Below are positions 16,657 through 25,093 of a stretch of DNA of 64,000 nucleotides, piece after piece. Under the pieces are notes generated by a model. That model worked only from the letters and a program-made list of their open reading frames with translations. It did no database searches and had not been told where the DNA came from. How positions within the stretch are numbered: the stretch's first letter is position 1; the number at the start of each line of letters is the position of its first letter. Both the position numbers and the translations under genes were made by a program. The DNA comes from Candidatus Omnitrophota bacterium (lineage in GTDB: Bacteria; Omnitrophota; Koll11; 1-14-0-20-64-10): the NCBI GenBank assembly GCA_023818695.1, contig JAMWCF010000001.1, forward strand, positions 310,001 through 374,000, read 5' to 3'.

Positions 16657-18845
16657 AATCCAAATGGAAGTGGATCATCAGCATCGCTGTTCTTGCCGGC
16701 TGGTGGTTCGCCCCGACATCAATCCCTCTGCTGGCTGGGACATTCCTCTTTCTCGGCCTGGCCTGGTGGGGCTTCCTGATCGCCGGTTCGATGAAACCAG
16801 ACCGGACGCTGTGGCGGCTGATCCTGACGGCGGCGGGCCTGCGGCTGGCCGCCGCCTTCGGGCTGTATTTCTGTTCTTTCTTCCGCTGGCCGCTTTTCAT
16901 TTTTCAACAGCATGAGGTCCCCGGCTACTGGTGGTTCGCCATGGACTCCCTGGCGGCCCACCTCTACGGGGAAGGGACCTGGTTTTCCTGGATGACAGGG
17001 GCCCCGTACCCCGTCTATACCCACGGGGCCATCGAGTATTACCTCTTCCTGGCTGTCATCTACTGGCTGTTCGGAGTGCATCCCCTCTTCGGCATCCTAG
17101 CCAACGTCTGGTTCTCGATCCTCCAGGTCCTCCTCGCCTACAAAATCGTGGAGCGGCTGTTCAACAAAAGGAGCGCCCTGCTGGCGGCATGGCTGGTCGC
17201 CCTGTGGCCCTCCGGCATCCTCTGGGCGACACAGCTTCTCAAGGACACCCTCTGCGGCTTTTTCGTTTTATCGATCCTGCTGGCCAGTATCGCCCTGTGG
17301 CAATCGGCCTCCATCCGGCAGGAACAACCATGGCTTCGGCGGGTTGGATGGTTCCTGTTGCTGGCCTTCTCGATGGCCGCCACCACCAAATTCCGGTCCT
17401 ACCTTGGGATCGCTCTCGCCCTTTCGGTGGCGATGGCATTCGGAGCCGGTCTGCTTTGGTCGCTCATCCGGCGCCGGGCGGGACCCGCAACGATGGCTGT
17501 TCTGATCTCCTGCGTGTCGGTGGGGAGCATGGTTTTCGCGTACCAGACCCCTTATCCGCAGAGGTGGTTTACCATTGACTACGCGATCGACCGGACCGGC
17601 CGGCTCAAAGCTCTTTTCGATCAACAAGCGGCCTCGGAATCCTGGATCCTTTACGAAGGTGCTTCATGGGACGCCATCATCTACGAGGGTGCTTCATGGG
17701 ACGCCATCATCGGCGAAGCGATGAAGAAGCGGGCCCTGACGGTCCATCAGATCGTGGAGTTTTACAAACCCGCCGGCGTTCTGATCGATATGAAAGAGGG
17801 AGAAAAACCGACCCCCTCGATGAGGCCGGTCGGTCCCCGGCTCTTCGACATCCCGGATCCCCGGCTCGTCCGGGTCTGGGCCATTAACCCCCGACGGATT
17901 GAGATCCATCGTCCCTGGCAGGAGGCCTCCTTCAGGATAGAGGGAAAAAAATATACCAATCTTTGGCAGGAGGAACGGATCAGCCTTCGTTCATTCTGGT
18001 CCTCCCTCTGGCCAGCCGGTCAATTCAAAGCAATCGCTCAACGATGGAAGGCGCCGAAGATCCGGACCCATTACCGGAAAGCAGACAGCGCCATGCTGGA
18101 ATCGGCGGATCTGCTCATCTGGGAGATATCGGCGACGATGGGTGACGACGGCGACATCACCTATTTCTCCCTTTACGATCCGGTGCGGGTACGCTTCCTG
18201 AACCCTCGCGAAGTGATCACCGAACAAAACGGACGGGCGGCGAATGCGCGGGTCGCTTACAGGTCTCTGTATGATCTCATGACGTGGGGATGGGGCATCC
18301 GGCCCAGGCAGATATTCCCGATAACGATCTGCCGGCCGGCCATCACCCTCGTCGAAATGAACATGCAGGCCGTTGTCTCCTCCTTCGCGGCCCAGGCCTC
18401 ACTGCGGAGCTTCATGAGTGTCCGGCTGGGGATCCTCAACGAGGGGGGACGTTCCACCATCTACCCGGAAAGCACGTTCCGGACATCGGACGACCTGATC
18501 CGCTTCATCCCGAAAGCGCTGGCCGTCTCCTGGCTCTCTCCGTTCCCGCACCAATGGTTCGATCCTTATCCCACCACGGGAGCCTTCATGCTTTTTGGAT
18601 CAGTCGAGACCTTCGTTTTTTATCTGCTGCTGCCCTGGATCCTGCTGGGGGGATGGCGGCTGATCCGGCACGGCCAGGCGGCCAGCTGGGCTGTGGTGGG
18701 ATTCATCCTTTTCTCCTCCCTGATCCTGGGCCTCGTGATCCCGAACGTCGGAACCCTGTTTCGCCTGCGCTTACCGATGATCCTGGCCTGTCTCCTTCTC
18801 TTCCCAATGGGGGCCTTGAAGAATGGAGAAGACGCCAAAGCGTAA
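16653..18845 (+). CDS. large multi-pass membrane protein, GT-C (GT39-like) glycosyltransferase candidate
   Basis: The protein has 730 residues. The first roughly 300 carry about 8-9 hydrophobic helices, with a GT-C-like first loop (SLAAHLYGEGTWFSW) and helices such as RSALLAAWLVALWPSGILWA. A long soluble segment (about 315-600) follows that I do not recognise, then three more helices (VFYLLLPWILLGGW, SWAVVGFILFSSLILGLV, LPMILACLLLF). Most GT39 enzymes are 450-600 aa, so the middle insertion is unusual. It includes a 10-residue tandem duplication (334-353). The ATG at 16653 overlaps asnB by ATGA, and the end overlaps the next GT4 gene by 23 bp. A polymerase or oligosaccharyltransferase role is an alternative. 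Confidence 0.62.
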   Translation: MKSKWKWIISIAVLAGWWFAPTSIPLLAGTFLFLGLAWWGFLIAGSMKPDRTLWRLILTAAGLRLAAAFGLYFCSFFRWPLFIFQQHEVPGYWWFAMDSLAAHLYGEGTWFSWMTGAPYPVYTHGAIEYYLFLAVIYWLFGVHPLFGILANVWFSILQVLLAYKIVERLFNKRSALLAAWLVALWPSGILWATQLLKDTLCGFFVLSILLASIALWQSASIRQEQPWLRRVGWFLLLAFSMAATTKFRSYLGIALALSVAMAFGAGLLWSLIRRRAGPATMAVLISCVSVGSMVFAYQTPYPQRWFTIDYAIDRTGRLKALFDQQAASESWILYEGASWDAIIYEGASWDAIIGEAMKKRALTVHQIVEFYKPAGVLIDMKEGEKPTPSMRPVGPRLFDIPDPRLVRVWAINPRRIEIHRPWQEASFRIEGKKYTNLWQEERISLRSFWSSLWPAGQFKAIAQRWKAPKIRTHYRKADSAMLESADLLIWEISATMGDDGDITYFSLYDPVRVRFLNPREVITEQNGRAANARVAYRSLYDLMTWGWGIRPRQIFPITICRPAITLVEMNMQAVVSSFAAQASLRSFMSVRLGILNEGGRSTIYPESTFRTSDDLIRFIPKALAVSWLSPFPHQWFDPYPTTGAFMLFGSVETFVFYLLLPWILLGGWRLIRHGQAASWAVVGFILFSSLILGLVIPNVGTLFRLRLPMILACLLLFPMGALKNGEDAKA
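17652..17711 (+). repeat. 30-bp in-frame tandem duplication
   Basis: Two adjacent 30-bp units (17652-17681 and 17682-17711) differ at a single base (A or G at unit position 6). Both encode YEGASWDAII, giving a perfect ten-residue duplication in the soluble part of the large membrane protein. The near-identity suggests a recent slippage event or a short variable repeat. Confidence 0.93.
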
Positions 18846-20040
18846 AATCTTAAGGGTGATCGCCCGGCTGAACGTGGGGGGCCCGGCCCATCACGTGGCG
18901 ATCCTTTCCAGCGGCCTGGATGAAAACCGGTGGGAAACGATTTTGGCGGCTGGATCGGTCTCGCCGTCCGAGGGGGATGCCGGATACCTCCTTGAAAAAT
19001 ATCCATGCCGGTTCATCCCCATCCCTTCTCTGCAAAGATCCGTACACCTGTGGAAAGATCCGGCGGCCTTCCTCCGAATCTTCCGGCTGCTGTGGAAGGA
19101 ACGCCCCGATATCCTTCACACCCACACGGCAAAAGCCGGCGCCCTGGGCAGGAGCGCCGGGATTCTTTACCGACTCCTGACCGGCAGGAGACTCGTCATT
19201 GTTCACACGTTTCACGGCCATGCCCTGGAGGGATATTTCAGCCGTCGGCTGAACCGTCTCTTCGCGGGAATCGAACGGCTCCTTGCCTTTGGGACGAATC
19301 GCCTGATCACCGTCAGCGAGGCGGTCAAAGCGGATCTGACCGCCTTGAAGATCGCTCCGGCATGGAAGATCGAGGTGATCCCGCTGGGGCTGGATCTGGA
19401 TCCGTTCTTCAAAATTGAAGCACAACCCCCTTCCAGTGAGAAAATCCGGATCGGCTTCGTGGGACGGCTGGTGCCGGTGAAGGAACCGGAGCTTCTTTTG
19501 AAAGCCCTCCGGAAACTAACCTCCTTCGAAGGATCCTCTTGCTTTGAGGCGGTCATCGTGGGGGACGGGGAGCTGCGGCTGGAAACCGAGCAAAAAGCCC
19601 GGCTCCTGGAACTAACCGACCGGGTCCGGTTCACCGGATGGCAAAAAGATCTCCTGCCGGTCTACGAATCCCTGGACATCCTGTGCCTCACCTCCCGGAA
19701 CGAAGGAACGCCGGTCGCCGCGATCGAAGCGCTCGCCGCTTCCAGGCCGGTGGTCTCCACCGATGTCGGGGGAGTCCGGGAGATCCTCACCCAGACGTCG
19801 GTGAGCGGAGGAGGGCGGATCAAGAGCGGTTTCTCTGTGTGCGCGCACGGCATCCTCGTCCCGCCCGGCGACGCCCAGGAGCTGGCCAGAGGGCTGGCCT
19901 ACCTGATCCGGCATCCTGAACTGCGGCTGAACATGGGACAAGCCGGCAGGGAATTCGTCAGGGAAAAGTACACCTCCCAACGGCTGATTAGGGATATGGA
20001 AAAGTTTTATGAATCCCTGGTTTCCACTTCCGCTTCGTGA
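18823..20040 (+). CDS. glycosyltransferase family 4 (GT-B)
   Basis: This 405-aa GT4 enzyme has an N-terminal glycine-rich motif (VIARLNVGGPAHHVAIL) and HTHTAKAGALGRSAG. The C-terminal half has the basic phosphate-binding segment GFVGRLVPVKEPELL, the E-x7-E motif (NEGTPVAAIEALAASRP) and STDVGGVREIL. The layout resembles many lipid-linked-glycan transferases of the WecF/PelF/WbpH kind. An insertion around residues 325-345 (SVSGGGRIKSGFSVCAHG) before the final ILVPPGD is not usual. The start overlaps the preceding gene by 23 bp. A 44-bp gap follows, so an operon break is possible after it. Confidence 0.87.
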   Translation: MEKTPKRKILRVIARLNVGGPAHHVAILSSGLDENRWETILAAGSVSPSEGDAGYLLEKYPCRFIPIPSLQRSVHLWKDPAAFLRIFRLLWKERPDILHTHTAKAGALGRSAGILYRLLTGRRLVIVHTFHGHALEGYFSRRLNRLFAGIERLLAFGTNRLITVSEAVKADLTALKIAPAWKIEVIPLGLDLDPFFKIEAQPPSSEKIRIGFVGRLVPVKEPELLLKALRKLTSFEGSSCFEAVIVGDGELRLETEQKARLLELTDRVRFTGWQKDLLPVYESLDILCLTSRNEGTPVAAIEALAASRPVVSTDVGGVREILTQTSVSGGGRIKSGFSVCAHGILVPPGDAQELARGLAYLIRHPELRLNMGQAGREFVREKYTSQRLIRDMEKFYESLVSTSAS

Positions 20041-20084
20041 TAAGATAACCCAACCGCAAACAATCAAGGGGGGAGAACCTTCTC

Positions 20085-21071
20085 ATGAAATTTCTTGTAA
20101 CCGGGGGGGCCGGGTTTATCGGATCGCACCTGTCAGACTTACTCCTTCAGCAGGGGCATCAGGTCGTCGCCCTGGACAATCTCTCAACGGGACGCGTCGA
20201 CAATATCGCTCATGTGAGGAACAATCCCAATTTTCAGCTGGTGGTCGGCTCCATCCTGGATGAGCGCCTGGTGGACAAATACGCGGAGCGGTGCGACGGG
20301 ATCTTCCACCTGGCTGCAGCGGTGGGGGTGGAGTTGATCGTCAAAAAACCGCTGGAATCCCTCTGGACAAACATCCGGGGATCCGAGGTGGTCCTGGAGA
20401 TGGCCAACCGGTACCAAAAGAAGGTGATGATCACCTCCACGTCGGAGATCTACGGGAAAAATACCAACTCCTGTTTAAAGGAAGACGAGGACAGGATCCT
20501 CGGTTCACCGCTGAAGAGCCGCTGGTCCTATTCGACCTCGAAAGCGGTGGATGAGATCCTGGCTTACACCTACTGGAAAGAAAAGGGGTTGCCAACATTC
20601 ATCGTTCGCCTTTTCAACACGGTCGGCCCCCGGCAAACGGGTCATTACGGGATGGTGATCCCGCGTTTCGTCCAGCAGGCGCTGAAAGGGGAACCGATCA
20701 CCGTTTACGGCAACGGAAAGCAGTCCCGGTGTTTCCTCTATGTCGGCGATGCTGTCAGGGCGATGAGCGCCCTCATGGACCTGCCTACCTCGGCGGGAGA
20801 GGCCTTTAATCTCGGCAGCCAGGAGGAGGTGTCGATCCTTCAGCTGGCCCAGATGGTCATCGAATTGACCGGCAGCCGTTCCGAGATCCGGTTCGTCCCT
20901 TACAGCGAGGCATATGAAGCCGGCTTCGAAGACATGTTCCGGCGGGTCCCCGACATCAGCAAGGCCGGCTCGTTCGTCGGGTTCAAACCGACCAAGACTC
21001 TCAAGGAGATTTTACAAAGCGTCATCGCCTATTACCGGAAGGAACCAAGTTTAGTCGCAGCCGGCCGATGA
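20085..21071 (+). CDS. NAD-dependent nucleotide-sugar epimerase/dehydratase (extended SDR)
   Basis: This 328-aa enzyme carries the NAD loop TGGAGFIGS (6-14), DNLSTGR, the active-site region TSTSEIYGKN and YSTSKAVDE (Y-x3-K). The C-terminal segment EAYEAGFEDMFRRVPDISKA, followed by L-x-E-I, is what I recall from UDP-glucuronate decarboxylase and UDP-glucose 4-epimerase relatives. It therefore makes or remodels a UDP/GDP/dTDP sugar, but which one cannot be settled from sequence. A strong ribosome site (GGGGGGAG) precedes the ATG by 9 bp, and a 44-bp spacer separates it from the upstream operon. A GC hairpin spans its stop codon. Confidence 0.85.
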   Translation: MKFLVTGGAGFIGSHLSDLLLQQGHQVVALDNLSTGRVDNIAHVRNNPNFQLVVGSILDERLVDKYAERCDGIFHLAAAVGVELIVKKPLESLWTNIRGSEVVLEMANRYQKKVMITSTSEIYGKNTNSCLKEDEDRILGSPLKSRWSYSTSKAVDEILAYTYWKEKGLPTFIVRLFNTVGPRQTGHYGMVIPRFVQQALKGEPITVYGNGKQSRCFLYVGDAVRAMSALMDLPTSAGEAFNLGSQEEVSILQLAQMVIELTGSRSEIRFVPYSEAYEAGFEDMFRRVPDISKAGSFVGFKPTKTLKEILQSVIAYYRKEPSLVAAGR

Positions 21072-21078
21072 CGGCCGG
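21061..21078 (+). terminator. GC-rich hairpin over the stop codon of the SDR gene
   Basis: A perfect 7-bp stem (CCGGCCG/CGGCCGG) with a 4-nt loop spans the SDR stop codon and is followed by TTCCGGCTTCTT. The trailing T content is poor, so it is at best an attenuating or mRNA-processing hairpin rather than a clear intrinsic terminator. The next gene begins 12 bp downstream. Confidence 0.35.
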
Positions 21079-21090
21079 TTCCGGCTTCTT

Positions 21091-22902
21091 ATGTTCTCTT
21101 TGGCTCCAATTCAACAGATCCTTCTGATCGGGGCACTCACCTGGCTGGCCTCCGACCTGCTCACCCCGTGGGTCCGGCGTTTCGCCGTTTCCGTCGGGTC
21201 CGTTTCGAAACCGGCGGACGACCGGTGGGGAAGGCGGGCCATCGGCCGGCTTGGAGGGCTTTCCATCGCCCTGGGATTCATGGGAACAACGATCTGGCTG
21301 ATTCCGCAGGATGGACGGCTGATCGGTTTCCTTCTTGCCACCCTTCTGATGCTCGGCACCGGCTTGTGGGACGACATCCGTCGGCTGGCCCCCTTTTCCA
21401 AACTTGTCCTTCAGATTATGGCCGGTTGCTTTGTCGTCCTGGCCGGCATCCAGTTCCAGATCCCGGTCTTTCCCTGGCTGGGGGTGCCGCTGACGATCGG
21501 CTGGCTTGTCCTGATCATGAACGCGTTCAACCTAATGGACAACATGGACGGTCTGGCAGGCGGCATCGGCGTCATTGCGGCGATCTTCTGCGCCTGGCAC
21601 GCGGTCAGGGCCGGCCAATGGACCGGTGCCGCCCTCTGCGCATCTCTGGCCGGAGCCACGCTGGGATTCCTGCGTCATAACCTGCCGCCGGCCAAAATTT
21701 TCATGGGAGATTCCGGAAGCCAGATCCTGGGACTCGGCCTCGGCACCCTGACGCTGATGGAAACTTGGCACACCCCCGCCCGCCTCCTGGGCATCCTGGC
21801 CATTCCCACTTTTCTGCTGGCGGTGCCGATCTTCGACACCTGTTTCGTCACCATCTCCCGGATCATCCACGGCAGGCATCCGTTCCAGGGAGGGACCGAT
21901 CATCTCTCGCACCGGCTCGGAATCCTAGGGCTTACCACCCGGCAGGTGGTCTTTACGCTTTATGGCATCAGCGCCGGATTCGGGATGTTGAGCGTCGTCC
22001 TGGCCCACCAAAACCCGCTGGCAATCGCCGGCGTCTGGCTTCTCTCCATGGGACTGTTGCTGCTGGGAGGGATCTACCTGGCGAAGGTGAGGGTCTATGC
22101 TGGCCCCGCCGAGCCGGCAGCAGAATCCCGCACGATCCTGATCGAAACAATGCTGTTTCATAAGCGGCGAATCGCCGAGGTCATCATCGATTTCATCCTG
22201 ATCTGCGCCTCTTTTGTCACCGCCCACGCCCTGCGGTTCGAGGCCAACCTGACGCCCGATCTGGTCGCGTTGATCCTGAAATCGCTGCCTTGGATCATTC
22301 TGCTCAAAATGTTCTGCCTCTTTTCCTGCGGTCTTTACCGGGGCCTGTGGCGGTATACCAGTCTGCCGGACCTCGTCAACATCTTCCGTGCCGTCACCTT
22401 CGGTTCCATGCTGTCGGCCCTGGTCGTCTTGTTCCTGTGGCGCTTTGAAGGATACTCGAGGGCCGTCTTCTTCATCGACTGGCTCCTGCTCTTCGTCACC
22501 ATCAGCGGCTCCCGGGTCGCGGAACGCCTTTTGAATGAATGGATCCTGTCGCTGCGGCGGGACGCGGTTCCCGTGCTGATCGTTGGGGCGGGGGACACCG
22601 GAGAGCTGGTTCTGCGGCAGCTCAAACAGACGGAACATGGAAACAGGCGCGTCATAGGCTTCCTGGACGACGACCCCGAGATGCGCGGCAGCCGGATCCA
22701 CGGGATTCCCATCCTGGGCAACCGGGAAGAGCTGGGCGTCATCGTGCAGACATTCGGCGTCCGGGAAATTCTGATCGCCATCCCGCGCCCTCCGGCCCAG
22801 CTCCTTCAACAGATCCAGGCCTATTGCGAAGAAAACGGGATCGGCTGGATGGTCGCCACCACGCTGCCAACGGGGGAGTCGGCGGCCGTACCAAAGGAAT
22901 GA
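21091..22902 (+). CDS. fusion: WecA/MraY-family polyprenyl-P sugar-1-P transferase with FlaA1/CapD N-terminal membrane and Rossmann domains
   Basis: This 603-aa protein has two parts. Residues 1 to about 340 form a WecA-like transferase with LWDDIRRLAPFSKL (metal-binding Asp pair), NLMDNMDGLAGG, IFMGDSGSQILG and GGTDHLSHRLGILG. It would place a HexNAc-1-phosphate on undecaprenyl phosphate to start the repeat unit. Residues about 360-603 match the N-terminal part of CapD/FlaA1 nucleotide-sugar dehydratases: membrane helices, then the nucleotide-binding VLIVGAGDTGELVLRQL and RVIGFLDDDPEMRGSRIHGI. The frame stops just where the catalytic SDR domain should begin, so that half is not an enzyme by itself and may sense or tether a nucleotide sugar. 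No clear ribosome site is seen at 21091. Confidence 0.85.
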   Translation: MFSLAPIQQILLIGALTWLASDLLTPWVRRFAVSVGSVSKPADDRWGRRAIGRLGGLSIALGFMGTTIWLIPQDGRLIGFLLATLLMLGTGLWDDIRRLAPFSKLVLQIMAGCFVVLAGIQFQIPVFPWLGVPLTIGWLVLIMNAFNLMDNMDGLAGGIGVIAAIFCAWHAVRAGQWTGAALCASLAGATLGFLRHNLPPAKIFMGDSGSQILGLGLGTLTLMETWHTPARLLGILAIPTFLLAVPIFDTCFVTISRIIHGRHPFQGGTDHLSHRLGILGLTTRQVVFTLYGISAGFGMLSVVLAHQNPLAIAGVWLLSMGLLLLGGIYLAKVRVYAGPAEPAAESRTILIETMLFHKRRIAEVIIDFILICASFVTAHALRFEANLTPDLVALILKSLPWIILLKMFCLFSCGLYRGLWRYTSLPDLVNIFRAVTFGSMLSALVVLFLWRFEGYSRAVFFIDWLLLFVTISGSRVAERLLNEWILSLRRDAVPVLIVGAGDTGELVLRQLKQTEHGNRRVIGFLDDDPEMRGSRIHGIPILGNREELGVIVQTFGVREILIAIPRPPAQLLQQIQAYCEENGIGWMVATTLPTGESAAVPKE

Positions 22903-24146
22903 AGATCCAGGAGGCCGCCAGGCGGCTGTCGGTTCTGCTCTGCTTCGTCATCCCGTTCTCCATCGCGGCGATTGAAATCCTTTTCCCGGTCCTCCTGACC
23001 GCCTGGATCATCGGCTGGGTGAGGACAAAACAGACGGTGTGGCGGCTGCCGGCTGGCCGCTCGATCCTGTCTCCCCTTGCTGTCTACCTGCTCCTGTGCG
23101 CGCTGTCGATTCTTTTCAGCTCACATCCCCGCTTGAGCATCGAGGGATTCTTCGAGAAAACGCTGGAATACCTCCTTTTCTTCATCATCCTGGCAGATCT
23201 GGCCAACCATCCGAAGATGACCGAGCGGCATATCACCGCCCTGCTGGCAGCCGCCTTTCTCGTCTGCCTTTACGGCGTGGTGCAGGAGTGGGCCGTCAGC
23301 CGTTTCGTCGGGCCCGGGGTCGCGCTGGATCCGATCCGCGGTAAACCCCTCACCTACAACCGGATGATCGGCCCCTACTCCAACCCGATCGACCTGGCCA
23401 CCTTCCTCATGGTGGCAGTCCTGCTGCTCCTTCCCCGAGCGGTTTCTTCCACCCGAGCGCACAAGGCGCTCTTATGGCCTTTGGGAATCCTGGCCGTCGG
23501 ATGCATCATCTGGACCGAGTCCAAAGGGGCCATACTCGGTCTTGGCTGCGGCCTCCTCCTGCTGTTCCTCATCGATCCTGCCGTGGCCCGCCTGAAGAGA
23601 CTTTTGATTTTCTCTTTCATCGCGGCGACCATCTTTTTCTTCTTTAAAGATAAAGACCTGTTGGGCGCCTTCGTCCTAGCGGATCCCGGCACGCTGGAGC
23701 GTTCCATCATGCTGGACACCGCCTGGCGGATGATCAAAGCCGAACCGCTGGTCGGGCATGGGCTGAACACCTTCATGGCCAATTACATGAGCTATGTCGC
23801 CGGCCCGAACCAGGGTCCCGCCTACGCGCACAACTGCTTCTTCCAGATCGCCGCGGAGACGGGACTGCCCTCCCTGTTCTTCTTCCTCCTGTCCCTCGTT
23901 CGCCTTTTCGAACAGCTGCTGCCGAAAACAGGGGAGCCGTCCACCCGGGCCGCTTTGACCGGCGCGGCGGCGGGCCTCTTCGGATTCCTGGTTCAATCCG
24001 CTTTCGACACTAATTTCTACTCCCTCCGGCAGGCCGTCCTGTTTTGGGCTTTGGCGGGAAGCGGAATCGGCTGCGCTTTCCGGCTTCTTCAAGATCAACG
24101 GCAAAGGCATGAATCCGGCGCCGTCGAAACAGCCGTCACCCGGTGA
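22899..24146 (+). CDS. O-antigen ligase/polymerase (WaaL/Wzy_C family)
   Basis: This 415-aa integral membrane protein with about 11 hydrophobic segments has the large periplasmic loop of the Wzy_C (PF04932) family. Diagnostic parts are RMIGPYSNPIDLATFLMVAV, WTESKGAILGLG, and the loop GHGLNTFMANY, then AHNCFFQIAAETGL, with the conserved His in an AHN context. Such proteins either ligate the finished O-chain to lipid A-core (WaaL) or polymerise repeat units (Wzy); sequence alone does not separate them. The ATG at 22899 overlaps the previous stop as ATGA; codons upstream in this frame lie inside the WecA fusion and are not coding. It ends in a GTGA overlap with the heptosyltransferase gene. Confidence 0.85.
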   Translation: MKIQEAARRLSVLLCFVIPFSIAAIEILFPVLLTAWIIGWVRTKQTVWRLPAGRSILSPLAVYLLLCALSILFSSHPRLSIEGFFEKTLEYLLFFIILADLANHPKMTERHITALLAAAFLVCLYGVVQEWAVSRFVGPGVALDPIRGKPLTYNRMIGPYSNPIDLATFLMVAVLLLLPRAVSSTRAHKALLWPLGILAVGCIIWTESKGAILGLGCGLLLLFLIDPAVARLKRLLIFSFIAATIFFFFKDKDLLGAFVLADPGTLERSIMLDTAWRMIKAEPLVGHGLNTFMANYMSYVAGPNQGPAYAHNCFFQIAAETGLPSLFFFLLSLVRLFEQLLPKTGEPSTRAALTGAAAGLFGFLVQSAFDTNFYSLRQAVLFWALAGSGIGCAFRLLQDQRQRHESGAVETAVTR

Positions 24147-25093
24147 CCTCCGAACCTCGCTTGAAACGGATCCTGGCCGTCCGCAGCGACCGGATGGGGG
24201 ATCTGCTCATGACCCTGCCGGCCCTCCACGCCATCCGCCAACGGTTCCCGCAGGCGGAAATAACTCTCCTTCTGCAAAACGGGCTGGAACCACTCCTGGA
24301 AGGCCATCCGGACGTCGACAGGGTGGTGAGTTGGCGCCAATCGGAGGGAACCGGCTGGCTCTCCTCTCTCCGGTGGGCCGGTCGGCTGCGGCCTTTCCGG
24401 TTCGATCTCGCCGTGATCTTCAATCCCACTCGCCTTTTTCACGTCGCATGCTTTCTGGCCGGCATCCCCCAGCGGATCGGTTATGGCCGAAAGTTCGGCT
24501 TTCTCCTGACCAAAACGATCCCGGATTCGAAAGCGGTCCGCAAAAGACACGAGGTGGAGTACAACCTGGAACTCTGCCGTCTGCTTGGGACCGACGACTC
24601 CCCGCCGGTTCTCCATCTTCCGGAACACCCCGAAGCCGGCCGGCGCGCGGAGCATCTTTTCGCCTCCCGCGGCATCCCGCTGGATAAAGCGCCGGTGGCC
24701 ATCCATCCATGGACCAGCAACCCCGCGAAAAGCTGGCCCGTGAGCGATTTTCAAACGCTCGTCGGGCTCCTGGTCCGAGCGAACCAGACCGTCATCATCA
24801 TCGGCGTGCCCGAATCCCCGTCGCTCACGAAAGGGTGGGAAGAGGGGGCCTTCAACCTGTCCGGACAGATCCCGCTGGGGTTGCTGCCGCCGGTCTTAAG
24901 ACGGTGCCGCCTCCTGATCACGAACGACAGCGGTCCGGCGCACGTCGCCGCGGGGGTCGGGACCCCCTCCATCATCGTGGCCCCGCAGGAGCACGCCGCT
25001 GTGCTCGAACGCTGGCGGCCATGGGGGACCCACAAGATCCTGCTTTCGCCGACGCCCGAGATGGTCTTCCAAACAGCCGAAGGAATGACATGA
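24143..25093 (+). CDS. GT9 family (ADP-heptose:LPS heptosyltransferase-like), first copy
   Basis: This 316-aa GT-B enzyme of the GT9 family would transfer heptose to the LPS inner core or to a repeat unit. It has ILAVRSDRMGDLLMTLPALH at the N-terminus, FDLAVIFNPTRLFH, RIGYGRKFG and the C-terminal ITNDSGPAHVAAGVGTPSII, the donor-binding motif of the family. The start is GTG at 24143 in a GTGA overlap; no suitable ATG is near. The length is slightly short of WaaF (about 345). It forms an operon with a second GT9 gene. gmhB at 34321 could supply the ADP-heptose pathway. Confidence 0.87.
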   Translation: MTSEPRLKRILAVRSDRMGDLLMTLPALHAIRQRFPQAEITLLLQNGLEPLLEGHPDVDRVVSWRQSEGTGWLSSLRWAGRLRPFRFDLAVIFNPTRLFHVACFLAGIPQRIGYGRKFGFLLTKTIPDSKAVRKRHEVEYNLELCRLLGTDDSPPVLHLPEHPEAGRRAEHLFASRGIPLDKAPVAIHPWTSNPAKSWPVSDFQTLVGLLVRANQTVIIIGVPESPSLTKGWEEGAFNLSGQIPLGLLPPVLRRCRLLITNDSGPAHVAAGVGTPSIIVAPQEHAAVLERWRPWGTHKILLSPTPEMVFQTAEGMT

